The notes beneath the pieces are model-generated. The model did not search any database. It was not told the origin of the DNA and saw only the letters and a program-made list of their open reading frames with translations. Below are positions 8,690-17,007 of a DNA stretch of 64,000 nt, one piece after another. A program made the position numbers and the translations under genes. The stretch is from positions 1,116,001-1,180,000 of the forward strand of contig NZ_CP026514.1 of assembly GCF_002953935.1 (NCBI RefSeq), written 5' to 3'. This stretch comes from Arthrobacter sp. PGP41. Its GTDB lineage: Bacteria; Actinomycetota; Actinomycetes; Actinomycetales; Micrococcaceae. Position 1 is the stretch's first letter; each line of letters begins with the position of its first letter.

Positions 8690-9862
8690 ATGCAGCACCT
8701 TAACGTCGGCCTCATCGGAGGCGGCTTCATGGGCAAAGCCCATTCCTTGGCTTATGCCGCTATGCCCATGTTCTTTTGGCCCGCCCCGGCCCTCCCGGTC
8801 CGCAAGGTCATCGCTGAGGCCAACCCGGAACTGGCCGCCGAAGCGGCCCGCCGCTTCGGCTTCGAGAATTCGACCTCGGACTGGCGCAGCATCATCGACG
8901 ATCCGGACATCCACGTCGTAGATATTGCTACGCCAAACCACCTCCACGCAGAAATCGCGATCGCCGCGGCCGAAGCAGGCAAGCACATCATCTGTGAGAA
9001 ACCGCTGGCGCGCACGGGCGAAGAATCAAAAGCCATGTACGACGCGGTGAAGGATAAGAACATCGTCCACATGGTCGCCTTCAACTACCGTCGCACTCCC
9101 GCGGTCGCGCTGGCCAAGAAATACATTGAGGAAGGTTCCATCGGCCGAATCCTCAGCTTCCGCGGCACCTACCTGCAGGACTGGAGCGCCGATCCCAACT
9201 CCCCGTTGTCGTGGCGTTTCCAGAAGTCGATCGCGGGGTCCGGCGCCCTAGGCGACATCGCAACCCACGTCATCGACATGGCCCGTTACCTCGTCGGTGA
9301 GTTCAGCTCCGTCAACTCCGTCCTGTCCACCTGGATCCCGGAGCGCCCGCTCCAAACGGGCGGCGCTGACGCACTCGGAACGGTGCGGGGCGGAGAGGGC
9401 CCGCGCGGCGAAGTTGACGTGGACGATGAGGTGATGACGATGATCCGCTTCGCCAACGGCGCCGTCGGATCCCTTGAGGCGACGCGCAACGCGTACGGAA
9501 GGAACAATTACATCACCTTCGAAATCCACGGAACCGAAGGAAGCATCGTCTTCAACTACGAACGGCGCGACGAGCTCCAGGTCTGCTTCGCCTCCGACCA
9601 AGGCGACCGCCGCGGATTCCGCACCGTTTACACCGGCCCGGCCCATCCCTACGGAGAAGGACTCTGGCCCATTCCGGCCCTCGGCATCGGCTACGGGGAA
9701 ACGAAGATCATCGAAGCCTACGACTTCTTCAAAGCCATTGCGGAAGGCGGAAGCGTGAGCCCCAATTTCGCAGACGGCTACCAGACCGCACTCATCGACG
9801 ACGCAATTGTCGAATCGGCTGCAAAAGAGTCCTGGGTCGAGGTCCCACAGATCACCGCTTGA
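8690..9862 (+). CDS. Gfo/Idh/MocA family oxidoreductase
   Basis: 390 residues. An N-terminal Rossmann fold (VGLIGGGFMGKAHS) binds NAD(P); the family motif CEKPLA follows DIATPNHLHAEIA, and the C-terminal alpha/beta domain carries GSGALGDIATHVIDMARYLVG, with the His and Asp expected near the active site. The start at 8690 follows GAAAGGAA. It is the last gene of the operon and would oxidise or reduce a hydroxyl of the imported sugar or cyclitol, working with the preceding TIM-barrel enzyme. This import-isomerase-dehydrogenase set resembles inositol and rare-sugar catabolic operons, but no iolC/iolD-type genes follow, so the substrate stays open. Confidence 0.93.
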   Translation: MQHLNVGLIGGGFMGKAHSLAYAAMPMFFWPAPALPVRKVIAEANPELAAEAARRFGFENSTSDWRSIIDDPDIHVVDIATPNHLHAEIAIAAAEAGKHIICEKPLARTGEESKAMYDAVKDKNIVHMVAFNYRRTPAVALAKKYIEEGSIGRILSFRGTYLQDWSADPNSPLSWRFQKSIAGSGALGDIATHVIDMARYLVGEFSSVNSVLSTWIPERPLQTGGADALGTVRGGEGPRGEVDVDDEVMTMIRFANGAVGSLEATRNAYGRNNYITFEIHGTEGSIVFNYERRDELQVCFASDQGDRRGFRTVYTGPAHPYGEGLWPIPALGIGYGETKIIEAYDFFKAIAEGGSVSPNFADGYQTALIDDAIVESAAKESWVEVPQITA

Positions 9863-9926
9863 TCCTAGGGGAGGGACGGTGAAGAGCCGTTCCTCCTCCG
9901 GTTGCGGACAGCCCTGGCTGACTGGG

Positions 9927-10709
9927 TCAGGACTGGAACTGCTGCATCACCGAGAGGTGCCCGGCCCGGGCCGAGACCAGGCATTTGGCCAGGTAGAAGG
10001 GCCGGTTGCCGTTCCGCACGTACTGGGTCAGGACCAGCACAGGGTCCGACGGACGCAGGTCCAGCAGCTTCGCCCGGCTGGGCCCCACCTGGCTGAGGCT
10101 GATCTGGCACTCGCCCGGCCCGGCCAGCCGGCCCAGCTGGTTGTTGAGCGCGGCAAGCAGGGTGGCGCCGCCGTCGTCCTCTATCTCAAGGGGCGCGGCG
10201 GCGCCCTTGCCGACGCTGACGGGCTGGGCGGTGACGTTTTCCTGCAGGTGGGCGATCGCCTCGCCGTCGCGGATCAGGACCGATTCCCAGAGCCAGCAGT
10301 CGGTGCCGGGCTCGACGCCGATGCCGGGGGCGACGAATTCGGAGGCGGCCTGCCGGACCACCTGGGTGCGTTTGACCTCCACCTGCTGGCCGGGGCTGCC
10401 GAGGACGTCCTCGAACGGCTGGATGCGCTCGATGCCGATGCGGGGGAGCGTGTCCGAGACGAAACGCCCGACGCCGCGCCTTGCCCTGATGAGCCCGTCC
10501 TCTTCGAGCAGCATGAGGGCTTCGCGGACCACCGTGCGGCTGACCTTCATGTCCGTGCCGAGTTCCGTTTCGGTGGGGATCATGGAACCGGGCGTGAGCA
10601 GGCCGTTGCGGATGGCCGCGGCGATCCGCGAATACACCGCGACGCGCAGGGGAGCGCCGGGCTGGGCAGCCACAGGCTGGGACAGGAACCGGGCGGCGTC
10701 CTGGTGCAC
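9927..10709 (-). CDS. GntR family regulator, HutC-type with UTRA domain
   Basis: About 260 residues. The GntR winged helix covers YSRIAAAIRNGLLTPGSMIP to VSRTVVREALMLLEEDGLI; a UTRA effector domain follows, ending DPVLVLTQYVRNGNRPFYLAKCLV. No ATG is suitably placed. GTG at 10709 (VHQDAARFL) is the likely start; longer forms lack a ribosome site. It faces the VOC gene at 10841 across a 131-bp gap and converges on the preceding operon. UTRA regulators sense small molecules such as sugar phosphates or urocanate; the ligand and targets here are unknown. Confidence 0.88.
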   Translation of the reverse strand: MHQDAARFLSQPVAAQPGAPLRVAVYSRIAAAIRNGLLTPGSMIPTETELGTDMKVSRTVVREALMLLEEDGLIRARRGVGRFVSDTLPRIGIERIQPFEDVLGSPGQQVEVKRTQVVRQAASEFVAPGIGVEPGTDCWLWESVLIRDGEAIAHLQENVTAQPVSVGKGAAAPLEIEDDGGATLLAALNNQLGRLAGPGECQISLSQVGPSRAKLLDLRPSDPVLVLTQYVRNGNRPFYLAKCLVSARAGHLSVMQQFQS

Positions 10710-10840
10710 GATATGCCTCGCTTGCTTGTGGTGGATCCGGTGTCGGTCCGGGGATTCCAGCCTAATGCAACGTCTGACGCGTGTGTTGGACAAGCATGGG
10801 TTGCTGACTGTGCGGGCAGGGCCTCCGTACACTGGGGACC

Positions 10841-11218
10841 ATGGTCTCCCGTATCAGCGAACTGGTCCTCAACTGCGCCAATCCGGAACTCCTGGCAGGG
10901 TTCTGGAGCGATGTCCTCGGCTACGTCGAGCTTGGCCGGGAGGACGGTGCCATCGAGATCGGCCCGCCGGACGCCGGGTTCGGCGGCCTGCAGCCCACCA
11001 TCATCCTGAGCCCGAGCAGCAACCCGCGGACCGGGCGCCTCCCCCTGCACATCGACGTCAACCCCATCGACCGGGACCAGGACGCCGAGCTGGAACGTCT
11101 GCTTGCCCTCGGGGCCAGCCCGGCCGACGTCGGGCAGGCAGGCGACGAGCCATGGCACGTCCTGGCCGATCCCGAGGGCAACGAGTTCTGCCTCCTGCGC
11201 AAGCGGCTTGACGCCTGA
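10841..11218 (+). CDS. VOC (glyoxalase/bleomycin resistance-like) family protein
   Basis: 125 residues. Conserved landmarks are ELVLNCANPELLAGFWSDVLGY at the N-terminus and DEPWHVLADPEGNEFCLL at the C-terminus, which match the paired beta-alpha-beta-beta-beta units of actinobacterial Glyoxalase_6 members. PLHIDVNP supplies a candidate metal-binding His. These small proteins form dimers and often bind or modify a small molecule; the substrate is unknown. It is transcribed divergently from the UTRA regulator, which may control it. Confidence 0.85.
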   Translation: MVSRISELVLNCANPELLAGFWSDVLGYVELGREDGAIEIGPPDAGFGGLQPTIILSPSSNPRTGRLPLHIDVNPIDRDQDAELERLLALGASPADVGQAGDEPWHVLADPEGNEFCLLRKRLDA

Positions 11219-11582
11219 CCTGGCACTGAGCTGCCCGGGCGGCATGGTCCCAAAGGGGGGAAAAGGAAAAGATGAAAGCCTTGGCTTCGGTTTCGCTGGC
11301 GGAGTTGCTTGTGCAGCTGCTGGCAGCGGGCTCTCATTCGACGTGTCCCACCTAGGCGGGGTTGCTGCGGGAACCAGGCGGCGGAGCGGCCACGGCCGGC
11401 GAGGCGGTGAGCGGAACACCGAGCCTCGTTGCCGCCGTCGCAGGCGCCCGGGCGCGGGTCAGTGACCTCCAACGCGCGCCCTTGACAGCCGGTCCAGCAC
11501 TTAGGAATATCAAAGTGCCGGTGGGTCCGGCTTCTTCCTTGGGGAGCTGACCTCCGGTTCGGCCTCTCCAGGGGGTTATCGG
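11219..11582 (+). other. Intergenic region with a possible promoter and a 27-codon frame
   Basis: No gene of normal length is seen. A TTGACA at 11482-11487 lies 17 bp before GAATAT at 11505-11510, a reasonable sigma-70-type promoter for the phosphoesterase frame at 11583. A 27-codon frame at 11272-11355 starts after GGAAAAGGAAAAG and encodes MKALASVSLAELLVQLLAAG plus seven residues, resembling a cut-off signal peptide. It could be a gene remnant or chance; I do not call it a gene. Confidence 0.4.
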
Positions 11583-12631
11583 ATGCAGTCAGCACGCCGT
11601 CGCCGCAGACTCTTTCGTGGTGTGGCTGCGATTGCCGCGGCAGTCCTGACGGTCTCCACGGCGGGCTGCACCGGCCCTCCGGAACCCCCCGGGCCTCCCA
11701 ACGGGTTTGCGCCCCCTGCACCTGATGTCCGGATCGCTGCCGTCGGCGACATGAACGACGCAGGGAACACCGACCCTGACAGCCCGTCCGGCCGGAACGC
11801 TGCTGCGATTACCCAACTCGTGCAGGACAACCAGATCGACGCGTTCCTGGGTCTCGGCGATTTCCAGTACGACACCGCTTATTGCGACGACTATGTGAAC
11901 TACTGGGCGACCCTGTGGCGTGGCACGATGCCCAAGCTGTACTGGGTTTCGGCCCCCAACCATGACTGGGAACCCGGCCGCAATGAGGACCTCGACAACT
12001 TCATGAACGGCCAGTGCCCGGAGGCTCCGAAAAAGGCTGCGATCAACGAGGAGCGTGGACGCATCGAGAACGGGGAGGCGTACTCGAAGGACTTCGGGAA
12101 CTGGCACTTCGCGTTCCTGTCCTCAGCGCACTGGCGGTACAACCCCGCACAGGCCCGGGCGATAACACGATGGCTGGACAAGGACCTCGCCGCTGCGAAG
12201 GCGGCTGGGAAGCACCTGGCGGTGGTGCACCACGAGCCCTACTTCACGTCGAACACGTCCGAGCACAACCGGGCTGCTGACCACAAGCCGTGGATCGACG
12301 TGATGTGGAAGCACCGGGTGCGCCTGACACTGTCAGGGTCACAACACAACTACGAGCGGTCATGCCCGGTGAACAATAGGGACGAATGCGTCGACGACGG
12401 GATAACGGCAGGGACGAATGCGTCGACGACGGGATAACGGCATTCCAGGTTTCCACTGGCGGTATTGGGCTCCGCCCCTTCACCAGCAGTCCGCGGTATA
12501 TCGAGAACCGGTTCAGCGACACCCACGGGTTCCTTCGGCTGACGCTGCGCCATGACGGTTCCTTCGACTGGAACTTCATTGCAACACGGGGGCCGGGCAC
12601 GGACTCGGGCACGCGTTCCGCACCCAAATAA
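11583..12631 (+). pseudogene. Metallophosphoesterase, frameshifted by a 32-bp tandem duplication
   Basis: A calcineurin-like phosphoesterase with a lipoprotein-like leader (AAVLTVSTAGC). Expected metal-site segments are present: AVGDMND, GLGDFQYD, APNHDW, VVHHEPYF and SGSQHNYER. The family usually has GNHD and GHDHNYER, so two conserved positions are altered. At 12379-12442 a 32-bp block is repeated, shifting the frame, and translation ends at 12437 after SCPVNNRDECVDDGITA. The C-terminal part continues in another frame as FQVSTGGIGLRPFTSS to the stop at 12629-12631. Removing one copy joins the two frames exactly, so the break is recent, reversible in principle, or a sequencing/assembly error. 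The intact protein would have about 338 residues and act outside the membrane. Confidence 0.85.
12379..12442. repeat. Perfect 32-bp tandem duplication
   Basis: Two identical copies, 12379-12410 and 12411-12442, each beginning GGGACGAATGCGTCGACGAC and ending GGGATAACGGCA. Thirty-two is not a multiple of three, so gain or loss of one copy switches the phosphoesterase frame off or on. Confidence 0.97.
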
Positions 12632-12668
12632 GGGCCACCGTGTGCGCCCGATTCATCAAGCTCGCTAA

Positions 12669-14624
12669 CTAGCTGATGGCGGTCATGATGTTCCAGCCGT
12701 CGCCGACTTTGATGCGCCAGCCGAAGAGGCCGTTGCCGGTGCCGGGGTAGGTCCAGAGGGTGCCGCCGGTGTCGCGTGCGGTGAGGTCTGGTTTGCCGTC
12801 CCCGGTGAGGTCACCGGCGGCGCTGATGGCGGTCATGATGTTCCAGCCGTCGCCGACTTTGATGCGCCAGCCGAAGAGGCCGTTGCCGGTGCCGGGGTAG
12901 GTCCAGAGGGTGCCGCTGGTGTCGCGTGCGGTGAGGTCTGGTTTGCCGTCCCCGGTGAGGTCGCCGGCGGCGCTGATGGCGGTCATGATGTTCCAGCCGT
13001 CGCCGACTTTGATGCGCCAGCCGAAGAGGCCGTTGCCGGTGCCGGGGTAGGTCCAGAGGGTGCCGCTGGTGTCGCGTGCGGTGAGGTCTGGTTTGCCGTC
13101 CCCGGTGAGGTCGCCGGCGGCGCTGATGGCGGTCATGATGTTCCAGCCGTCGCCGACTTTGATGCGCCAGCCGAAGAGGCCGTTGCCGGTGCCGGGGTAG
13201 GTCCAGAGGGTGCCGCTGGTGTCGCGTGCGGTGAGGTCTGGTTTGCCGTCCCCGGTGAGGTCGCCGGCGGCGCTGATGGCGGTCATGATGTTCCAGCCGT
13301 CGCCGACTTTGATGCGCCCGCCGAAGAGGCCGTTGCCGGTGCCGGGATAGGTCCAGAGGGTGCCGTCGGTGTCCCGGGCCAGCAGGTCGGCCAGGCCGTC
13401 GCCGGTAAAGTCCCGTGCTGCCGCCACAGGAGCGGGCAGCCAGGCATCACGGCCCGTGTTGAGCAGGCGGTTCGGGGTGCCCGGTGACGCGCCGGCGATA
13501 ACATCCGGGACGGCAGCCGAGGTTATTTCCGCGGAAACTCCTGCCGGCGTCTGCCCGGGGTTTTGGGACAGGACTACAGCCGCAGCACCCGCAACGTGCG
13601 GGGCTGCCATGGACGTGCCGTTCAAAGTGGCGGTGGCCGTCGTCGAGGTGTGCCCGGCTGACTGGATGCCGACCCCGGGCGCGTAGAGGTCAACACAGCT
13701 GCCGTGGTTCGAGAACCACGCCTGGCGGTCCGAGGAATCGCTGGCGGCCACCGTCAGCGCCTCGGGCACGCGTGCGGGTGACCGGGTGCAGGAATCCACT
13801 CCCGTGTTGCCTGCGGCCACGACTGTCGTGACGCCGTCACCGATGACGCCCCGGACCGCCGCGTCCACCACGCTGTTGCCGCCGCTGCCAAGGCTGAGGT
13901 TTGCGACGGCGGGCGTCCCGGCGGCGTGATGCGCAGCAATCCAGTCAAGGCCCGCGACGACGTCCGAATCGTAGCCGGAACCTTCGCAATCGAGGACGCG
14001 GACCGGAACGATGGTGGCGGCCTTCGCCACTCCGAACGTCCTGCCGGCGATGGTTCCCGCGACGTGCGTGCCGTGTCCGTTGCAGTCACTGCTGCCCACG
14101 CCGTCCGCGACGGAAGTCCAGCCAGCCGCGACCCGGCCGCCAAAATCCGAGTGGGCAGCCAGCACGCCGGTATCGATGACATAGGCGTTGACGCCGGCGC
14201 CTGAGGAAGGCGGCGTGAACGTGCCGGAGAGCGGGAGCGCCTTTTGGTCGATCCGGTCCAGCCCCCACGGCGGAGACTGCTGGGTCTCATCCAGCGAAAC
14301 GGGCCCGTCCACCTCGATGGCCGCAATCCGGGGAGAGCGGGCGAGGGCAGTGGCCTGCCCCTTGGTGGCTGTGATGACTGCACCCCGCACCGCGGCGGAG
14401 AAGGTTTTTCCCACGGCCACGCCCTGGGAGCGCAGGGCCTGGGCCTCATGGGCGACGTCGGCGCCCGGGGAGAAGCTGATCAGGTACCGTTCCGGGCCGC
14501 CCTGGTCCTGCTGGCCGGGAGCCACCGTGAAGGGCGCTGCAGCAGCGGGCACGGCTGCCTGCACTGCAGCGGCTGCAACCGCGAGGGCGCCAAGCGCGCT
14601 CAGGAGTCGTTTCGGGAATGGCAT
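12669..14624 (-). CDS. Secreted S8 subtilase with five C-terminal FG-GAP/VCBS repeats
   Basis: 651 residues from the ATG at 14624, which follows a strong AGGAGG; longer upstream forms are rejected. Signal peptide: MPFPKRLLSALGALAVAAAA. An inhibitor_I9-like propeptide covers about 45-105 (YLISFSPGADVAHEAQALR). The catalytic triad is Asp151 (YVIDTGV), His184 (NGHGTHVAG) and Ser338 (NGTSMAAPHVAG), in the proteinase K-like group. From about residue 400 come five 50-residue repeats, each with a D-x-T-G-D-G-x-x-D calcium-binding loop and WTYPGTGNGLFG. Such repeats fold as beta-propeller blades; five blades is few, so the number may vary. Four of the five repeats are nearly identical at DNA level. 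The gene ends exactly at the end of a repeat. Confidence 0.93.
   Translation of the reverse strand: MPFPKRLLSALGALAVAAAAVQAAVPAAAAPFTVAPGQQDQGGPERYLISFSPGADVAHEAQALRSQGVAVGKTFSAAVRGAVITATKGQATALARSPRIAAIEVDGPVSLDETQQSPPWGLDRIDQKALPLSGTFTPPSSGAGVNAYVIDTGVLAAHSDFGGRVAAGWTSVADGVGSSDCNGHGTHVAGTIAGRTFGVAKAATIVPVRVLDCEGSGYDSDVVAGLDWIAAHHAAGTPAVANLSLGSGGNSVVDAAVRGVIGDGVTTVVAAGNTGVDSCTRSPARVPEALTVAASDSSDRQAWFSNHGSCVDLYAPGVGIQSAGHTSTTATATLNGTSMAAPHVAGAAAVVLSQNPGQTPAGVSAEITSAAVPDVIAGASPGTPNRLLNTGRDAWLPAPVAAARDFTGDGLADLLARDTDGTLWTYPGTGNGLFGGRIKVGDGWNIMTAISAAGDLTGDGKPDLTARDTSGTLWTYPGTGNGLFGWRIKVGDGWNIMTAISAAGDLTGDGKPDLTARDTSGTLWTYPGTGNGLFGWRIKVGDGWNIMTAISAAGDLTGDGKPDLTARDTSGTLWTYPGTGNGLFGWRIKVGDGWNIMTAISAAGDLTGDGKPDLTARDTGGTLWTYPGTGNGLFGWRIKVGDGWNIMTAIS
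12673..13420. repeat. Tandem 150-bp repeats inside the subtilase gene
   Basis: Units begin at 12673, 12823, 12973, 13123 and 13273, period 150 bp (50 codons). The three units at 12823, 12973 and 13123 appear identical. The first differs from them at two bases, and the fifth (N-terminal in the protein) is more diverged. Such identity implies recent amplification or continual homogenisation. Confidence 0.95.
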
Positions 14625-15299
14625 GGTGTCCTCCTCAGGACCTGCACGGACGGGTTGGGCAGCTTGACGGTAAGCCAGAAGAAGTTCGCAGCGGCGGGAC
14701 CAGCCGATTGGCTGAGGTGCTGAAGGGCATTGACGCAGTGCACGTTTCGCAGGCTGCGCTCCCGCGGACAAGATCCAGCGTCCCGGCTCGCGGGCGCCAC
14801 AGTGGCCCCCAGGCCATTCCTTACGCCCCCGTCAGGCTTGAGCGAACAAGTGAACCCGTCCGTTGTCACGCGATCTTGTCTTCCCCCCGGTGTACACCCC
14901 GGCTGAGCCCGGAGCCTGTCCCAACGCTGGGTTTCCGCTCAGGAAACCGGGGCGTTGTGACGCAACAAGTTTACAGGAGCAGCCCGGGCCTGTGGCCCCT
15001 GCGAGGGCCCGTCGCATGGGTCAGTAGCGAGGAGGGCAAACACGGTGGCGATGGTCTGTGACCACCACCCAGCCGCTCCATGCGCGGGTGTTCGGCGATA
15101 GTTGTCAGCGCGCCTGGCTTTCGTCGGTGGGGCTTCAACCGAATACTCGGGCCTTCCGCCCTGGCCGAGGTGCCCAGCCTCGAATAGTGGACGGGAGCTC
15201 AAACGGCAATGCCCCCGGCTGCAGCGAAGGCTGCGGCCGGGGGCATTACTGGATTCGGTTGTGCGGGCGTCGCCCGGACGGTGCCTTTAGACGGTCCCT
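14625..15299. other. 675-bp region without a recognisable gene
   Basis: It holds the promoter region of the subtilase gene at its left end and a GC-rich hairpin at its right end. Open frames in it have no family resemblance and atypical composition. No tRNA, riboswitch core or remnant was recognised. Confidence 0.6.
15208..15247 (-). terminator. Hairpin downstream of the DUF4383 gene
   Basis: AATGCCCCCGGC pairs with GCCGGGGGCATT around a GC-rich middle. It lies 53 bases beyond the stop of the minus-strand DUF4383 gene. On that strand it is followed only by a weak T cluster (GCCGTTTGAG), so termination efficiency is uncertain. Confidence 0.55.
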
Positions 15300-15752
15300 T
15301 TAAGCGTGGGTCCTGCTGTGGCCCTTGGTGAGGACCAGGGCCAGGGCCACCATACCGACGCCGAGCAGCAGGTGCAGGCCGTTGTCGAAGGCGTTCAGCG
15401 GGACGAAGTTGCCGGCCGAATCCTGCGGGACAACCAGGCCGTAGACAAAGAGGACCAGGTAGATGATGCCGCCGTAGAGCAGGAATGAGCGGGCGCCGCC
15501 GGCGGTCTTGGCCAGGACGATGCCGGCAACGCCGAAGAGCAGGTGGACGATGTTGTGCAGGGCGGAGACCTGGAAGAGGCCCAGCAGCATTGCCTCGGAA
15601 TGCGCGCCGGCGAAGTGCAGCTGTTCGAAGTTGGCCGTGATGCCCGGAACGAATCCCAGGATTCCGACCAGCAGGAATACAGCACCTACGGCCAGTGATG
15701 CCTTTTGCACGTTGGTGCGGGTTGCAGTGCCGGTGTTCGTGTGTGTTGCCAT
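15300..15752 (-). CDS. DUF4383 membrane protein
   Basis: 150 residues, four hydrophobic segments. It matches the actinobacterial DUF4383 pattern: an N-terminal Thr-rich tail, GAVFLLVGILGFVPGIT, then LLGLFQVSALHNIVHLLFGVAG and NFVPLNAFDNGLHLLLGVGMVAL. The start at 15752 follows CAGGAGA. Function is unknown; family members are common in soil actinobacteria and often lie near stress genes. A paralogue with the same layout is at 49187-49645. The gene is alone in its transcription unit, ahead of the hairpin at 15208-15247. Confidence 0.9.
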   Translation of the reverse strand: MATHTNTGTATRTNVQKASLAVGAVFLLVGILGFVPGITANFEQLHFAGAHSEAMLLGLFQVSALHNIVHLLFGVAGIVLAKTAGGARSFLLYGGIIYLVLFVYGLVVPQDSAGNFVPLNAFDNGLHLLLGVGMVALALVLTKGHSRTHA

Positions 15753-15960
15753 GGTGTTTCTCCTGAATGCGATATGGGTTTATGGGTTTAGCTGGTTGTT
15801 TTTACCTGCCTGCCCCAAAGGGTTATGCCAGCAATTCGTGCTGTATCGCATTGCGGATGGGTCCGCACTCAAAATGATTTGGCCGGGCCACCATCCAGCC
15901 GGTCATGGCCAATAGGAGCACGGCCGCGTCAACGCACTGCCGGAAGTTTGCCGTAAGCGG

Positions 15961-16005
15961 GCAAAAAGGAGACCCGTGTCCGGAATGTCCGGGCACGGGT
16001 CTCCT
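15961..16005 (-). terminator. Rho-independent terminator of the DUF4190 gene
   Basis: A 17-bp stem with one mismatch (arms AGGAGACCCGTGTCCGG and CCGGGCACGGGTCTCCT) and a five-base loop. On the minus strand it is followed by TTTTTGC. It sits directly after the stop codon at 16015. Confidence 0.9.
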
Positions 16006-16014
16006 GTTCTGCGG

Positions 16015-16293
16015 TCAGCCCTGGTAAGCGGCAGCCGACGCGAAGACGACGATGATGATGATGACGGCGAGCGCCAGCGACAAGTAGCCGATCACTAGGG
16101 CGGCGATTGCCAGGCCGCGGCCGCCTTCACCGGTGGTCTTGATCTGGTTCAGGGCGATGTGCCCCAGGATGATGCCGAGCAGGCTGACGAAGAATGACGA
16201 GATCAGCGCTGCAATGGCCAGCGTGTTGGTCTTGGCCTGCATGGTTGGCTGCGGGTAGCTCTGGTACTGCGGCTGATACTGAGGTGTGCTCAT
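16015..16293 (-). CDS. DUF4190 domain small membrane protein
   Basis: 92 residues. A hydrophilic Tyr/Gln/Pro-rich start (MSTPQYQPQYQSYPQP) is followed by two transmembrane helices (NTLAIAALISSFFVSLLGII and GLAIAALVIGYLSLALAVII) separated by GHIALNQIKTTGEGGRG. This is the classic DUF4190 layout, in which the His-Ile-Ala-Leu-x-Gln-Ile segment joins the helices. The ATG at 16293 is preferred to one at 16356 because the family begins at the Pro/Gln-rich tail. Function is unknown. It has its own terminator. Confidence 0.88.
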   Translation of the reverse strand: MSTPQYQPQYQSYPQPTMQAKTNTLAIAALISSFFVSLLGIILGHIALNQIKTTGEGGRGLAIAALVIGYLSLALAVIIIIVVFASAAAYQG

Positions 16294-16366
16294 GAGTGAT
16301 GCCTTTCGAATCCGAAAACGATGGGTCCCCCCGGCCCGCCTATTGCGGAGCGGCAATCAAAAAGTA

Positions 16367-16504
16367 TCAATATTCCGGGCAGTAAGGACGGTTGACGCGA
16401 AAGAATTCCACTACGCCGCCCCAGAACAGCCCGGGAGTGTCCAGCACCGCGTTGTGGAAGAGGGCGAGCACCACGGTGCCCGGAGGAGTGCCATAGAAAT
16501 CCAT
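16367..16504 (-). CDS. Possible 45-residue small protein
   Basis: A short frame beginning MDFYGTPPGTVVLALFHNAV and ending NRPYCPEY. AAGGA precedes the ATG at 16504 by four bases. It contains one moderately hydrophobic stretch and well-behaved GC-rich third positions, and it fills most of the gap between the DUF4190 gene and the vapC remnant. No family is recognised. It could be a genuine small membrane-associated protein or chance. Confidence 0.4.
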   Translation of the reverse strand: MDFYGTPPGTVVLALFHNAVLDTPGLFWGGVVEFFRVNRPYCPEY

Positions 16505-16619
16505 GGCGTCCTTGGATTGGGCAGGCGGGCGGACGACGGATGAGCCCTAAGCTACACGTTACCTCCGACAATTTTCGGCGGCGCGAACGGGATGTATTCC
16601 GGATGAAGCACAGGTGCCC

Positions 16620-17007
16620 TCACGCAGGTGATTGGACGGCGAGGCCTGCCTCTACCGCTGCTGCGAGTAGTTCCGCATCGTAGGCGACCAGGACATCCGC
16701 CTGCAGCCGGATTGCGGTGGCCAGGTGGATGGCATGGGCACTCCGCAGCTTGCCGGGCAGCGCTGCCATACATGAGGTCCGGACGTGAAACGTCCACAAG
16801 GTTGATTCCGCTGAGTGCCGTGTTGATGAGTTCGCCCGGTATTCCACGGCGGCGCCCCGCGCAGTGAAGCTCAGTGTAGAGGAGCATGGAGGCGGCCAGT
16901 ACGTCCCCCTGTGAGGCCGCTGCCGACAGGTAGCCGGCAGTCGCCGCTGATTCGTCTTCCGCGATCACCAGCTTAAGGACAGCAGAGGTGTCCACATAGA
17001 TGATCAA
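16620..17007 (-). pseudogene. VapC-like PIN-domain toxin, frameshifted
   Basis: Starts MIIYVDTSAVLKLVIAEDES, a typical PIN domain with its first catalytic Asp (YVDTS), and keeps the Glu in LLYTELHCAGRR. Around 16770-16785 the frame is lost; the rest continues in another frame as AALPGKLRSAHAIHLATAIR and VAYDAELLAAAVEAGL to the stop at 16620. The usual LDAIHLATA motif reads AHAIHLATA here, so a conserved acidic residue is also replaced by His. The toxin is therefore probably dead. Its ATG overlaps the stop of the antitoxin gene (ATGA), the standard coupled vapBC arrangement. Confidence 0.85.

Noticed and set aside
11272..11355. 27-codon frame with strong ribosome site and signal-peptide-like start
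   Set aside because: Too short, no continuation in other frames, no known family; mentioned only as part of the gap.
12673..13420. CRISPR-like array in the 150-bp repeats
   Set aside because: Repeats are contiguous, in frame and encode FG-GAP blades; there are no spacers and no cas genes.
14625..15299. Riboswitch or small RNA in the gene-free region
   Set aside because: Only generic GC-rich hairpins are seen; no conserved core of a known riboswitch class was recognised.
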